Assembly: GCA_002399265.1 (NCBI GenBank)
Contig: DHDG01000036.1
Span: 53,086-78,380, forward strand
DNA from: Firmicutes bacterium UBA4882
GTDB taxonomy: Bacteria; Bacillota; UBA4882
Reading direction: 5' to 3'
Length of the DNA: 25,295 nt
The number at the start of each line of letters is the position of its first letter. Within the stretch, counting starts at the first letter, position 1. Below the pieces are notes generated by a model. It saw only the letters and a list, made by a program, of their open reading frames with translations. It made no database searches and was not told where the DNA came from. The translations under genes and the position numbers were made by a program. Shown here one piece after another: positions 1 to 6,306 of the stretch.

Positions 1-505
1 CGACGTTCAGCTTAATGAGAGACAATCCCGCCGCCATCGCCGCTGCCATTCCCTGAAGCACTTTCTTTAAGTCGCCACCGCGGGTCAGTTCCGCAAACCT
101 GGTTACCTCCAGCGAGTCCATACTGATATTTACTCTGTCCAGACCGGCAGCCTTCAACTGCCCAGCCTGTTCAGCCAATAACAGCCCATTGGTGGTCAGC
201 GTGATTTCCTCAATCCCGGCAATAGCTCGTATGCCAGCCACTAGCGCCGCCAAATCAGGATAAACCAGCGGTTCGCCACCCGTAAGGCGAATCTTTTTGA
301 CTCCCAACGCCGCAGCAGCAGCAATAATCCTCAGGAAGCTCTCATTGTCAAGAGCAGCGGCCCCTAAACCGCCGTTACTGTTGCCGCAATCGCCGTCGCC
401 CGCACCACTATCGCTCTCGGGGCGGCAATAAAGGCAGCGCAAGTTGCAACGCTCTGTCACTGAAACCCGCAGGTAAGTAATTTTGCGGCCCAGGCGATCC
501 TCCAT
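1..505 (-). CDS. moaA: MoaA, GTP 3',8-cyclase (partial, N-terminal part)
   Basis: Radical SAM enzyme for the first step of molybdopterin cofactor synthesis, converting GTP to 3',8-cyclo-7,8-dihydro-GTP in the cytoplasm. About 168 residues are visible; the rest lies beyond the left edge of the window. The N-terminus LGRKITYLRVSVTERCN leads into the radical SAM cluster C20-x3-C24-x2-C27. The SAM-binding stretch IRLTGGEPLV and the segment LTTNGLLL follow, then GLDRVNISMDSLE, all typical of MoaA. After the cluster the usual CMPEEG is CRPE, followed by a Gly/Asp/Asn/Ser-rich linker at residues 31-46. The ATG at 505 is preceded by a purine-rich GGAAAGGGCGGAAAG, a loose ribosome binding site. The GNAT gene ends 28 bp upstream on the same strand. 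A MoaA-like radical SAM paralogue is possible because the GTP-binding C-terminus is not visible. Confidence 0.88.
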   Translation of the reverse strand, partial: MEDRLGRKITYLRVSVTERCNLRCLYCRPESDSGAGDGDCGNSNGGLGAAALDNESFLRIIAAAAALGVKKIRLTGGEPLVYPDLAALVAGIRAIAGIEEITLTTNGLLLAEQAGQLKAAGLDRVNISMDSLEVTRFAELTRGGDLKKVLQGMAAAMAAGLSLIKLNV

Positions 506-533
506 GTTCTTTCCGCCCTTTCCGGATTCCAAA

Positions 534-1514
534 TTAATTGATTGAGTTAACGTTTTTATTAATAGTCCTGCGCACTGATAACAGCATAGGATCGAAATAT
601 TTCCTCCAGAACTTATTCGCAAAAGGATTAGCTGTTTCAAAGTCGACATGAACACGCGAGACGCCACTATTGCGGCAGTACTCAAATGCTTTCTTCAACA
701 ACTGTTTTCCTAATCCCTTGCCGCCCCGATAACCGGGCTGGATGTAGGCGCCGATTTCATCCAGAAGCCCATGATTCTCTAATGACATGTCAATATTGTT
801 ATTTTCCTGAGAGACGCTGACATTGATAAAGCCAATGGCCTTTTTGTCGTCCCAGGCTTCGTCCCAGGCCATAAAGACATTGCTTTCTCCGATTAGTTTC
901 TTAACATCATCTATCTGATAAGGTTCTCTGTTCAGGAAGATCGGGGTGGCACGATAATATAGCCGGGACTCCTCAATTAACTCAAAGAGCGCTCCTGCGT
1001 CGCTTTCGGAAGCTCTGGTAATCACAAAGGAATCCGCGCAATCCATTTTGTCATCCGGACAGGCAAAGGCATCGATCAGATAGGATCCAAAACCCAAATC
1101 ATATAAGGCAGCGCGCAGCTTAAGGTCATTATAGTTGATGGTCCACATATGGTTAAAGATGTTTTGGTCAACCCATTCCTGCGAAACACTCCGATAGAGT
1201 GCAAGATATCCCTCTTCTTTATACTCTTCGACAACCGCATGTGCCAAAGCCGGAACAAACGAAGACATTTCCCCATTAAACGGAAACTTGTCGTAAGTCA
1301 GGTACCCGCATAGATCATGACCATGTCTCAGGGCACGAGCCGCTTTTCTCTGAATTCTAGCCTGCAAAAACCCGACAATTCCACCAGTGTTGTTCCTCCA
1401 AAGATCCGGGAATGCAGCGCTATTACCGCAATAACGCCGATTCTGGTCAACCCATATTTCTACGGCTCCACCAATATCAGACTCAGACAGATCATCCACA
1501 ATGTAATTTTTCAT
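534..1514 (-). CDS. GNAT family N-acetyltransferase with two GNAT-like halves
   Basis: Predicted acetyl-CoA dependent acyltransferase of 326 residues; the substrate is unknown. The C-terminal half (about residues 165-320) is a recognisable GNAT domain. Its acetyl-CoA loop reads YRGGKGLGKQLL, followed by the typical helix and the ANPFANKFWRKYF segment. The N-terminal half (about 1-150) looks like a divergent second GNAT fold, giving a length twice that of a single-domain enzyme. I chose the ATG at 1514 because GGAGTG lies 8 nt upstream; an in-frame ATG at 1538 has no ribosome binding site and would add 8 residues. The gene begins 27 bp after the formyltetrahydrofolate cyclo-ligase stop and ends 28 bp before moaA, so it is probably co-transcribed. 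The family assignment is secure; any specific role is not. Confidence 0.85.
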   Translation of the reverse strand: MKNYIVDDLSESDIGGAVEIWVDQNRRYCGNSAAFPDLWRNNTGGIVGFLQARIQRKAARALRHGHDLCGYLTYDKFPFNGEMSSFVPALAHAVVEEYKEEGYLALYRSVSQEWVDQNIFNHMWTINYNDLKLRAALYDLGFGSYLIDAFACPDDKMDCADSFVITRASESDAGALFELIEESRLYYRATPIFLNREPYQIDDVKKLIGESNVFMAWDEAWDDKKAIGFINVSVSQENNNIDMSLENHGLLDEIGAYIQPGYRGGKGLGKQLLKKAFEYCRNSGVSRVHVDFETANPFANKFWRKYFDPMLLSVRRTINKNVNSIN

Positions 1515-1540
1515 AACCGGTTCACTCCAAACATCCAAAC

Positions 1541-2188
1541 TTAAGCTTGTCCCGCTCTAATCAGGCGCGCTTCGGAAACCAGCCAATCGACTTTCTGGTC
1601 ATGCGCCTCATGCGGCAGCTCATCGACAATCTGAAACTCAAACACTGGGGCGATCTTGACCGCGCCCGACTGCACAAGCGGCAAGAAGCGATCATAATAA
1701 CCGCCGCCAAACCCAATCCGGTAGCCCTGTAAGTCAAAGGCCACTCCTGGCACAATGACCGCCTCAATCTGTTCAGACGCCCAGATTGGACAGCTGCTAT
1801 CAGGCTCCAGCAACTTAAACGGACCAGCCGTAAAATCAGCAAAAGAGTGCACCTGCCGAAACTCCATCAAGTTCGTGTCCGGGCAAATTCTTGGAAATAG
1901 GACGATCTTTTGGCGTCGCCATAGATCCTCAACCAGCGGTCTGACATCAACTTCGTTTTTGGTTGGATAATAAAGCGCAAATACTTGCTTGTCAGCCAAC
2001 TGACTTATTACCGCGCCACCCGCGGCATCCATCAAACGCGCGATCACCTGCTTCGAACGCAGCGCGATTTCTGCTGCGGACAGGCTTTCACGCAAAGCCC
2101 GAATCCGGCGCCGCATCTCTTTTTTGGCGCGTGCGCCTGCATCCTCTTTGGCATTACATCCCGTGCCATTCCCATTTGTGCCACTCAT
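1541..2188 (-). CDS. 5-formyltetrahydrofolate cyclo-ligase
   Basis: ATP-dependent conversion of 5-formyltetrahydrofolate to 5,10-methenyltetrahydrofolate, a folate salvage step in the cytoplasm. The 215-residue protein carries the family signature GFGGGYYDRFL near residue 165. An N-terminal helix KKEMRRRIRALRESLS begins the conserved domain, and the FALYYPTKNEVDV segment is also typical. The first 20 or so residues (GTNGNGTGC then AKEDAGARA) are a low-complexity extension not expected in the family, which is usually 180-195 residues. The ATG at 2188 overlaps the tcdA stop codon in an ATGA arrangement and has GGAGGT about 10 nt upstream, so the extension appears to be translated. Translational coupling to tcdA is likely. 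No established short symbol is shared across Firmicutes (yqgN in Bacillus). Confidence 0.93.
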   Translation of the reverse strand: MSGTNGNGTGCNAKEDAGARAKKEMRRRIRALRESLSAAEIALRSKQVIARLMDAAGGAVISQLADKQVFALYYPTKNEVDVRPLVEDLWRRQKIVLFPRICPDTNLMEFRQVHSFADFTAGPFKLLEPDSSCPIWASEQIEAVIVPGVAFDLQGYRIGFGGGYYDRFLPLVQSGAVKIAPVFEFQIVDELPHEAHDQKVDWLVSEARLIRAGQA

Positions 2189-2943
2189 TTAGATTTTGAC
2201 CTCCGGTACATTTCAATCTGTATGCCCAGCAAATCGCGGACCACCACCGACGCCAGAATCATTCCGGCCACTGGCGGCACGAATGCAATACTGCCTGGCA
2301 CGACACGCTGATTATGCTTGTTCTCCGGCTCCTTCTCAAACCCTTCTGACAACCCGACCGGTACTTCATCAGAAAAAACGGTCTTAACGCCCCTGCTAAT
2401 CCCGCGCTTTCTTAGCTCAGTACGCATCACCCTGGCTAGCGGGTCGGTATGGGTGTCCGCAATATCCGCAACCTGGAAGCGCGCCGGATCAAACTTGTTG
2501 CCTGTTCCCATACTGACAATACAGGGAATTTCGTGCTGTACACAATAGGTGATCAGGTCAATCTTAGCCGTCACAGTATCGATCGCATCCACGGCATAAT
2601 CCAGGTGCCTGTCAAAATAGCGTGCGTGTGTCTCCGGCGTATAAAAAGCAACCACCGGTTCCACTTCCGCCTGCGGATTAATGGCCGCGATGCGCTCTGC
2701 CATAATCTCAGCCTTAGAGTGCCCGACCGTACTCTCCAGGGCAATCAGCTGTCGATTAATGTTGGAGACGCTGACCACGTCATGATCCACCAGCAGTAAA
2801 TGGCCAATGCCTGCCCTGGCAAGCGCTTCCGCCGCAAAAGAGCCTACGCCTCCCAGCCCAAACACTGCCACGCGGGCTTGCGCCAGCTTGGCCACGCCCT
2901 CAGCACCAATCAGCATTTCCGTTCGCAAAAAGCGTTCCGTCAC
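2185..2943 (-). CDS. tcdA: tRNA threonylcarbamoyladenosine dehydratase (TcdA/CsdL, ThiF-E1 fold)
   Basis: ATP-dependent dehydration of t6A37 in ANN-decoding tRNAs to the cyclic form ct6A. The protein is about 252 residues. It shows the adenylate-binding Rossmann motif FGLGGVGS at residues 28-35, followed by LVDHDVVSVSNINRQ, both typical of ThiF/MoeB-like E1 enzymes. The SRGVKTVFSDE segment and the C-terminal PGSIAFVPPVAGM stretch identify the TcdA branch. The usual N-terminus of the family (M..FSRTE.LIG) aligns with TERFLRTEMLIG. This fits a GTG start at 2943, which has GGGGGA 6 nt upstream. The in-frame ATG at 2964 has no ribosome binding site. The gene lies just downstream of the 6S RNA and its hairpin and overlaps the next gene by 4 bp. 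Confidence 0.92.
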   Translation of the reverse strand: MTERFLRTEMLIGAEGVAKLAQARVAVFGLGGVGSFAAEALARAGIGHLLLVDHDVVSVSNINRQLIALESTVGHSKAEIMAERIAAINPQAEVEPVVAFYTPETHARYFDRHLDYAVDAIDTVTAKIDLITYCVQHEIPCIVSMGTGNKFDPARFQVADIADTHTDPLARVMRTELRKRGISRGVKTVFSDEVPVGLSEGFEKEPENKHNQRVVPGSIAFVPPVAGMILASVVVRDLLGIQIEMYRRSKSK

Positions 2944-2967
2944 AAACATTCCCCCAACAACCATAGC

Positions 2968-2993
2968 ATAAAAGCCGGGAAAATTCCCGGCTT
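2968..2993 (-). terminator. Hairpin terminator downstream of the 6S RNA
   Basis: A perfect inverted repeat AAGCCGGGAA / TTCCCGGCTT with a tiny loop is followed, in the minus direction, by TTTTAT. It lies between the 6S RNA and the tcdA start, 25 nt before the start codon. It could end the 6S precursor. The U-tract is short, so partial read-through into tcdA is possible. Confidence 0.55.
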
Positions 2994-3045
2994 CAGATGG
3001 AACTGAAACTAATCCTTCGGACCTTCCAAAACGGGCATTCCAAAA

Positions 3046-3258
3046 GGACTTTTATGCCCCCGCCATGCCGCTGGCTGAATGCTTTGAACCTGCCTATAAG
3101 CAGGTGGGTACCCTCCTGACTGTTTCGCTTACCCCGCACGAAGACGGGGCGTCGCTAGGCAGCCAGAGTTAGGTTCCCTTAAGCGCGTTGTTCGGTTCAT
3201 AACACGCTCAGCTTTATCACGAACACAGCAGGGAGCAAATTTAGTGTCTCTGAACTGT
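3046..3258 (-). ncRNA. ssrS: 6S RNA (SsrS/BsrA type), regulator of RNA polymerase
   Basis: 6S RNA mimics an open promoter and sequesters the housekeeping RNA polymerase holoenzyme. The 386-bp gap between tcdA and hisS has no convincing protein gene. Reading the minus strand, GCTCCC-T-GCTGTGTT (3236 downwards) can pair with the distal GGCATGGCGGGGGC (ending at 3056), giving a closing stem around a core of about 181 nt, the length expected for 6S RNA. Inside are an apical hairpin CCCCG/CGGGG (about 3133-3150) and a 3'-side hairpin ACCTGC/GCAGGT (3089-3106). The segments TGTGTTCGTGA and GGTTCAAAGC..CAGCCAGCGGC resemble conserved parts of known 6S RNAs. From memory, Bacillus bsrA also lies directly upstream of yrvM (tcdA), which supports the call. 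The ends are approximate: the 5' end is inferred from the promoter and the mature 3' end is uncertain. Confidence 0.8.
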
Positions 3259-3264
3259 AATATG

Positions 3265-3294
3265 ATCATACCACAGTTTGCCTGTCCATAGCAA
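3265..3294 (-). promoter_or_regulatory. Sigma-A type promoter of the 6S RNA
   Basis: Minus-strand -35 TTGCTA (3294-3289), an 18-bp spacer and -10 TATGAT (3270-3265), with an extended -10 TGG just before it. The predicted start is near 3258, about 20 nt before the closing stem of the 6S RNA. The promoter lies 35-65 bp beyond the hisS stop codon, so the RNA can be expressed independently of hisS. Confidence 0.65.
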
Positions 3295-3329
3295 GTATCA
3301 GAGGTTCCCAATTGAACCAGCTATCAGTC

Positions 3330-4616
3330 TTATCCCATGTTACTAGCCTTTTGGCCCATGATTATGGAAGCCAGGGCCGTTTCAATGTCAATGAGTGGAA
3401 CATTCTGCTGCGTGCCATCCTGCATAATCTTGACAATGACCATTTCATTGCGCAATTCTTCTTCCCCAAAAATCACGGCGACGGTGGCCCCACTGCGATC
3501 GGCCGCCTTTAACTGGGCTTTCATTCCGCGGCCCTGAAAATCAAAATCAACGGACAAGCCATAGGAACGCAGCCGATAGGCCAATCCTACAGTTTGATCA
3601 CGCTCTTTTTCGCCGCAAGCCACAATAAACACATCCAGCGGCTTAATCTGGGGCTGATAAACTTTCTGCTTTTCGAGCGTCAAAATAAGGCGCTCCAGTC
3701 CAATTCCAACCCCGACACCTGGAGTGGGCGGCCCGCCAAGCGTCTCGATCAAGCCGTCGTAGCGACCTCCACCGCACATTGCATCCTGAGCTCCGAGTCC
3801 GCGGTAGACAATTTCAAAGACAGTCCTGGTATAGTAATCAAGCCCTCTGACCAGGGTTGCATCCAGCTCGTATTTGATTCCCTTCAATTCCAAATAACGC
3901 CGGACTTTGTCAAAGTGCTCCCGGCATTCCGGGCAAAGAAAGTCAACCGTCTTGGGCAAATCCTGCATCTGCGCCTGGCAGTCAGGATTTTTGCAGTCCA
4001 GCAGCCGCAACGGATTACGATCCAACCGCTCGTTGCAGGTTGGGCAGAGCGCGGCCTTTCTGGATGTGAGTTGATTAATCAACGTTTCGCGGAATCGCGG
4101 CCTACAGGACGGGCAGCCAATCGAGTTCAGGCGTACTTCCAGATCCTTCAAGCCGAATTGGCGATAAAAGGCAATGGTCAGGCCGATGATCTCAACGTCT
4201 GCGGCTGGATCCACCGAGCCAATCAATTCCAGACCAAATTGATGATGCTGTCTGTAACGACCGGCCTGCGGACGCTCATAGCGGAAAGCCGGACCAATGT
4301 AGTAAAGTTTTTGCAGCGGTGAGGCCCCATATAATTTATGTTCAATATAGGCGCGCACAACGCCGGCTGTACCTTCTGGACGCAAGGTCAGACTACGTCC
4401 GCCTTTATCCATAAAAGTGTACATTTCCTTTTCCACAATGTCCGTTGTCTCACCAACGCCGCGGGCAAAAATCTCCGTATGTTCAAAGATGGGGGTTCTG
4501 ATTTCTTTGAAATTGAAGCGTCTGGCAACCTCCCGGGCAGCTGTTTCCACCTGTTGCCACCATTCGGCACTTTCCGGGAGTATATCTTGAGTTCCGCGAG
4601 GTGCGGCTGCTTCCAT
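3330..4616 (-). CDS. hisS: Histidyl-tRNA synthetase
   Basis: Class II aminoacyl-tRNA synthetase charging tRNA-His in the cytoplasm; 428 residues, normal length. Class II motif 1 surroundings, motif 2 (FRYERPQAGRYRQHHQFG, about residues 111-128) and the HisA motif LVRGLDYYTRT (255-265) are present. The insertion with four cysteine pairs (C168/C171, C191/C194, C208/C213, C228/C231) is a common feature of Firmicute HisRS and may bind zinc. The C-terminal anticodon-binding domain ends with VKIMQDGTQQNVPL. The ATG at 4616 has AAGGTGG about 9-10 nt upstream. A strong terminator hairpin sits only 29 nt upstream of the start. No T-box leader is visible. In many Clostridia aspS follows hisS; here a 6S RNA follows instead. 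Confidence 0.98.
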   Translation of the reverse strand: MEAAAPRGTQDILPESAEWWQQVETAAREVARRFNFKEIRTPIFEHTEIFARGVGETTDIVEKEMYTFMDKGGRSLTLRPEGTAGVVRAYIEHKLYGASPLQKLYYIGPAFRYERPQAGRYRQHHQFGLELIGSVDPAADVEIIGLTIAFYRQFGLKDLEVRLNSIGCPSCRPRFRETLINQLTSRKAALCPTCNERLDRNPLRLLDCKNPDCQAQMQDLPKTVDFLCPECREHFDKVRRYLELKGIKYELDATLVRGLDYYTRTVFEIVYRGLGAQDAMCGGGRYDGLIETLGGPPTPGVGVGIGLERLILTLEKQKVYQPQIKPLDVFIVACGEKERDQTVGLAYRLRSYGLSVDFDFQGRGMKAQLKAADRSGATVAVIFGEEELRNEMVIVKIMQDGTQQNVPLIDIETALASIIMGQKASNMG

Positions 4617-4645
4617 AGCCTTCCACCACCTTTTTCAAATTTACG

Positions 4646-4678
4646 AAAACGCGGAGGGCGAAGTACTCGCCTTCCGCG
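4646..4678 (-). terminator. Intrinsic terminator after the parvulin foldase gene
   Basis: Stem CGCGGA-A-GGCGA / TCGCC-C-TCCGCG with one mismatch and a short loop, followed by TTTTCG on the minus strand. It begins 24 bp after the foldase stop codon and ends 29 nt before the hisS start codon. It either separates the two genes or acts as a partial read-through element controlling hisS. Confidence 0.75.
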
Positions 4679-4702
4679 CTCCATTTTCATTGATTCCGGG
4701 AA

Positions 4703-6187
4703 CTAGTTGCCGCCTTCCGAACCTGTCGAGGTTTCGTCAGCAGAGATATCCCCGGTGATGTCTGCTCCGGTCTGCTCAGTAGCTTGCTGAGCTGCCAAGG
4801 TTTCGATAATGATCTGCTCTTCAGCAGCTTCCGCTGTCATTTCGGCTTTCTCATAGAGGGCCTTGATTTCCTGATGCATCGCAACATCGTCACCGGCGAT
4901 GCTGGAAGTATAAGCAAGCACCTCACCAGTCTTCGCGGTGTCTTTCTGCAAAGCATAAACATCAGCCAGTGTAGTCAGAACAGCGGTGTTTTCCGGCCAC
5001 TTCTTCCGGGCGGTCTCCATCAGCTTGGCGGCGTCTGCAAGCCTGTTATCTCTGACATAGACTTCTTTTAATGACAAGTATAATCCTTGGTTATCTTTAT
5101 CATTTTTGATCGCTTTTTCATAGGCGAGAGCAGCTTCCGGCCACTTCTCCTCGCCCTTCAGACGGAAAGCACGAAAGGCGGGATCAAGAATATCAATGGT
5201 AGCCTGCGATCTCTGCTCTTCGATCCAAGTATTCAGATGCTCGCCTTCGAATTTCTGCGCTAAGAGATTCTTCTCATAATCGGCTTTCTTACTCTGGAAT
5301 TCTTCGCTTTCCGGATCAACGCGATTATTGACTTTGATGATATGATAGCCAAAAGTCGTCTTGACCGGTTCGCTGATTTCTCCTGCCGGCAGTGCAAAAG
5401 CGGCTTCTTCAAACTCGGGTACCATCTGTCCGCGTACGAAAGTGCCCAGGGCGCCACCCTTTCCTTGGCCGCTGGGATCTTCGGTTTTCTCATTGGCTAA
5501 GGCTACAAAATCGGCACCGGCCTTTAGCTGCTCATAAATCTCATTGGCCAGCTGGCGGGCTTCAGCTTCGGTATGCCCTTCTTCGTCAGTGCCTGCGGCC
5601 TTAACTCTAATGAGAATATGGCTGGCATCGACAGATTGATAGGCATCGATAATTTCCTGTTCTTCAACTGTGAGGCCCTTCTCTTTGGCCAGTGTGTTCA
5701 GCAAATTGAGATAGACAATTGACTCTCTGACCATCCCGCGCAGTTCACGTTCTGAACCCGCACCGGTCTGGTAGAGTAGCATGCTCCATTCTTCCTCGGT
5801 GTCATAAGCTTTATGCATTTGATCCATGAAGGCATTGACTTCTGCATTGGAAGCTGCGATTTTCATGTCTTTCTGGGCATTCAGCATGATCTGATTATTA
5901 ATCGCGTTTTCCAGCGCGAAACTATGAATCAACTCCTCAGATAATGCCGCGCCATACTGATAGAACTCATTGCGCGTCTGATTAAGGGCGCGATTAAAAT
6001 CCTCATCCTTAATCTTAACACCATTGACCGAGGCGGACGGACCTTTGTAAAGGCCCTGCGAGCTCTGGTATTGGCGGTTTCCTATTCCGAGGTAAAATCC
6101 TCCGGCCAGTAGAGCGACAATTAATACTAAAACAATGCCCTTTAAATAACGCTTAGCACCCTTCCGGATGCCGGTCATTGTGCCCAT
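4703..6187 (-). CDS. Membrane-anchored parvulin-type peptidyl-prolyl isomerase with C-terminal TPR repeats (PrsA/SurA-like)
   Basis: Predicted extracytoplasmic foldase of 494 residues. Residues 17-35 form one hydrophobic membrane segment preceded by Arg/Lys, a signal anchor. No lipobox cysteine is seen, unlike classic PrsA lipoproteins. Residues 51-180 resemble the SurA N-terminal chaperone region (ASVNGVKIKDEDF). Residues 187-290 are a parvulin domain (DASHILIRV, GGALGTFVRGQMVPEFEEAAF, FGYHIIKV). Residues 338-425 form about two to three TPR-like helical repeats (EEKWPEAALAYEKAIK and similar), followed by an acidic Thr/Ser/Glu tail. The ATG at 6187 was preferred because GAGGGGGA lies about 10 nt upstream; an in-frame ATG at 6232 lacks a ribosome binding site. 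The gene has its own sigma-A type promoter and a terminator, so it appears monocistronic although it sits inside the hemZ-hisS block. Confidence 0.88.
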   Translation of the reverse strand: MGTMTGIRKGAKRYLKGIVLVLIVALLAGGFYLGIGNRQYQSSQGLYKGPSASVNGVKIKDEDFNRALNQTRNEFYQYGAALSEELIHSFALENAINNQIMLNAQKDMKIAASNAEVNAFMDQMHKAYDTEEEWSMLLYQTGAGSERELRGMVRESIVYLNLLNTLAKEKGLTVEEQEIIDAYQSVDASHILIRVKAAGTDEEGHTEAEARQLANEIYEQLKAGADFVALANEKTEDPSGQGKGGALGTFVRGQMVPEFEEAAFALPAGEISEPVKTTFGYHIIKVNNRVDPESEEFQSKKADYEKNLLAQKFEGEHLNTWIEEQRSQATIDILDPAFRAFRLKGEEKWPEAALAYEKAIKNDKDNQGLYLSLKEVYVRDNRLADAAKLMETARKKWPENTAVLTTLADVYALQKDTAKTGEVLAYTSSIAGDDVAMHQEIKALYEKAEMTAEAAEEQIIIETLAAQQATEQTGADITGDISADETSTGSEGGN

Positions 6188-6277
6188 TTGGATAAATTCC
6201 CCCTCTTTTAAAATCAAACACTGCAGCAACAATGGTAACGAGACCTAAACATGTCCCAGATTGTCCGATTCCTCTCT

Positions 6278-6306
6278 ATTTTAACTAAACCGCCTGACAG
6301 TGTCAA
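6278..6306 (-). promoter_or_regulatory. Sigma-A promoter of the parvulin foldase gene
   Basis: Minus-strand -35 TTGACA (6306-6301), a 17-bp spacer and -10 TAAAAT (6283-6278), a near-perfect housekeeping promoter. The -35 box overlaps the hemZ stop codon. The predicted start near 6271 gives a leader of about 85 nt before the ATG at 6187. Confidence 0.75.

Noticed and set aside
3129..3311. 60-codon minus-strand open frame in the hisS-tcdA gap
   Set aside because: It overlaps the 6S RNA and its promoter, has no ribosome binding site and no protein features.
3594..4322. 242-codon plus-strand open frame opposite hisS
   Set aside because: It lies fully antisense to a complete, motif-rich hisS, has no recognisable protein features, and is explained by GC-rich codon usage on the other strand.
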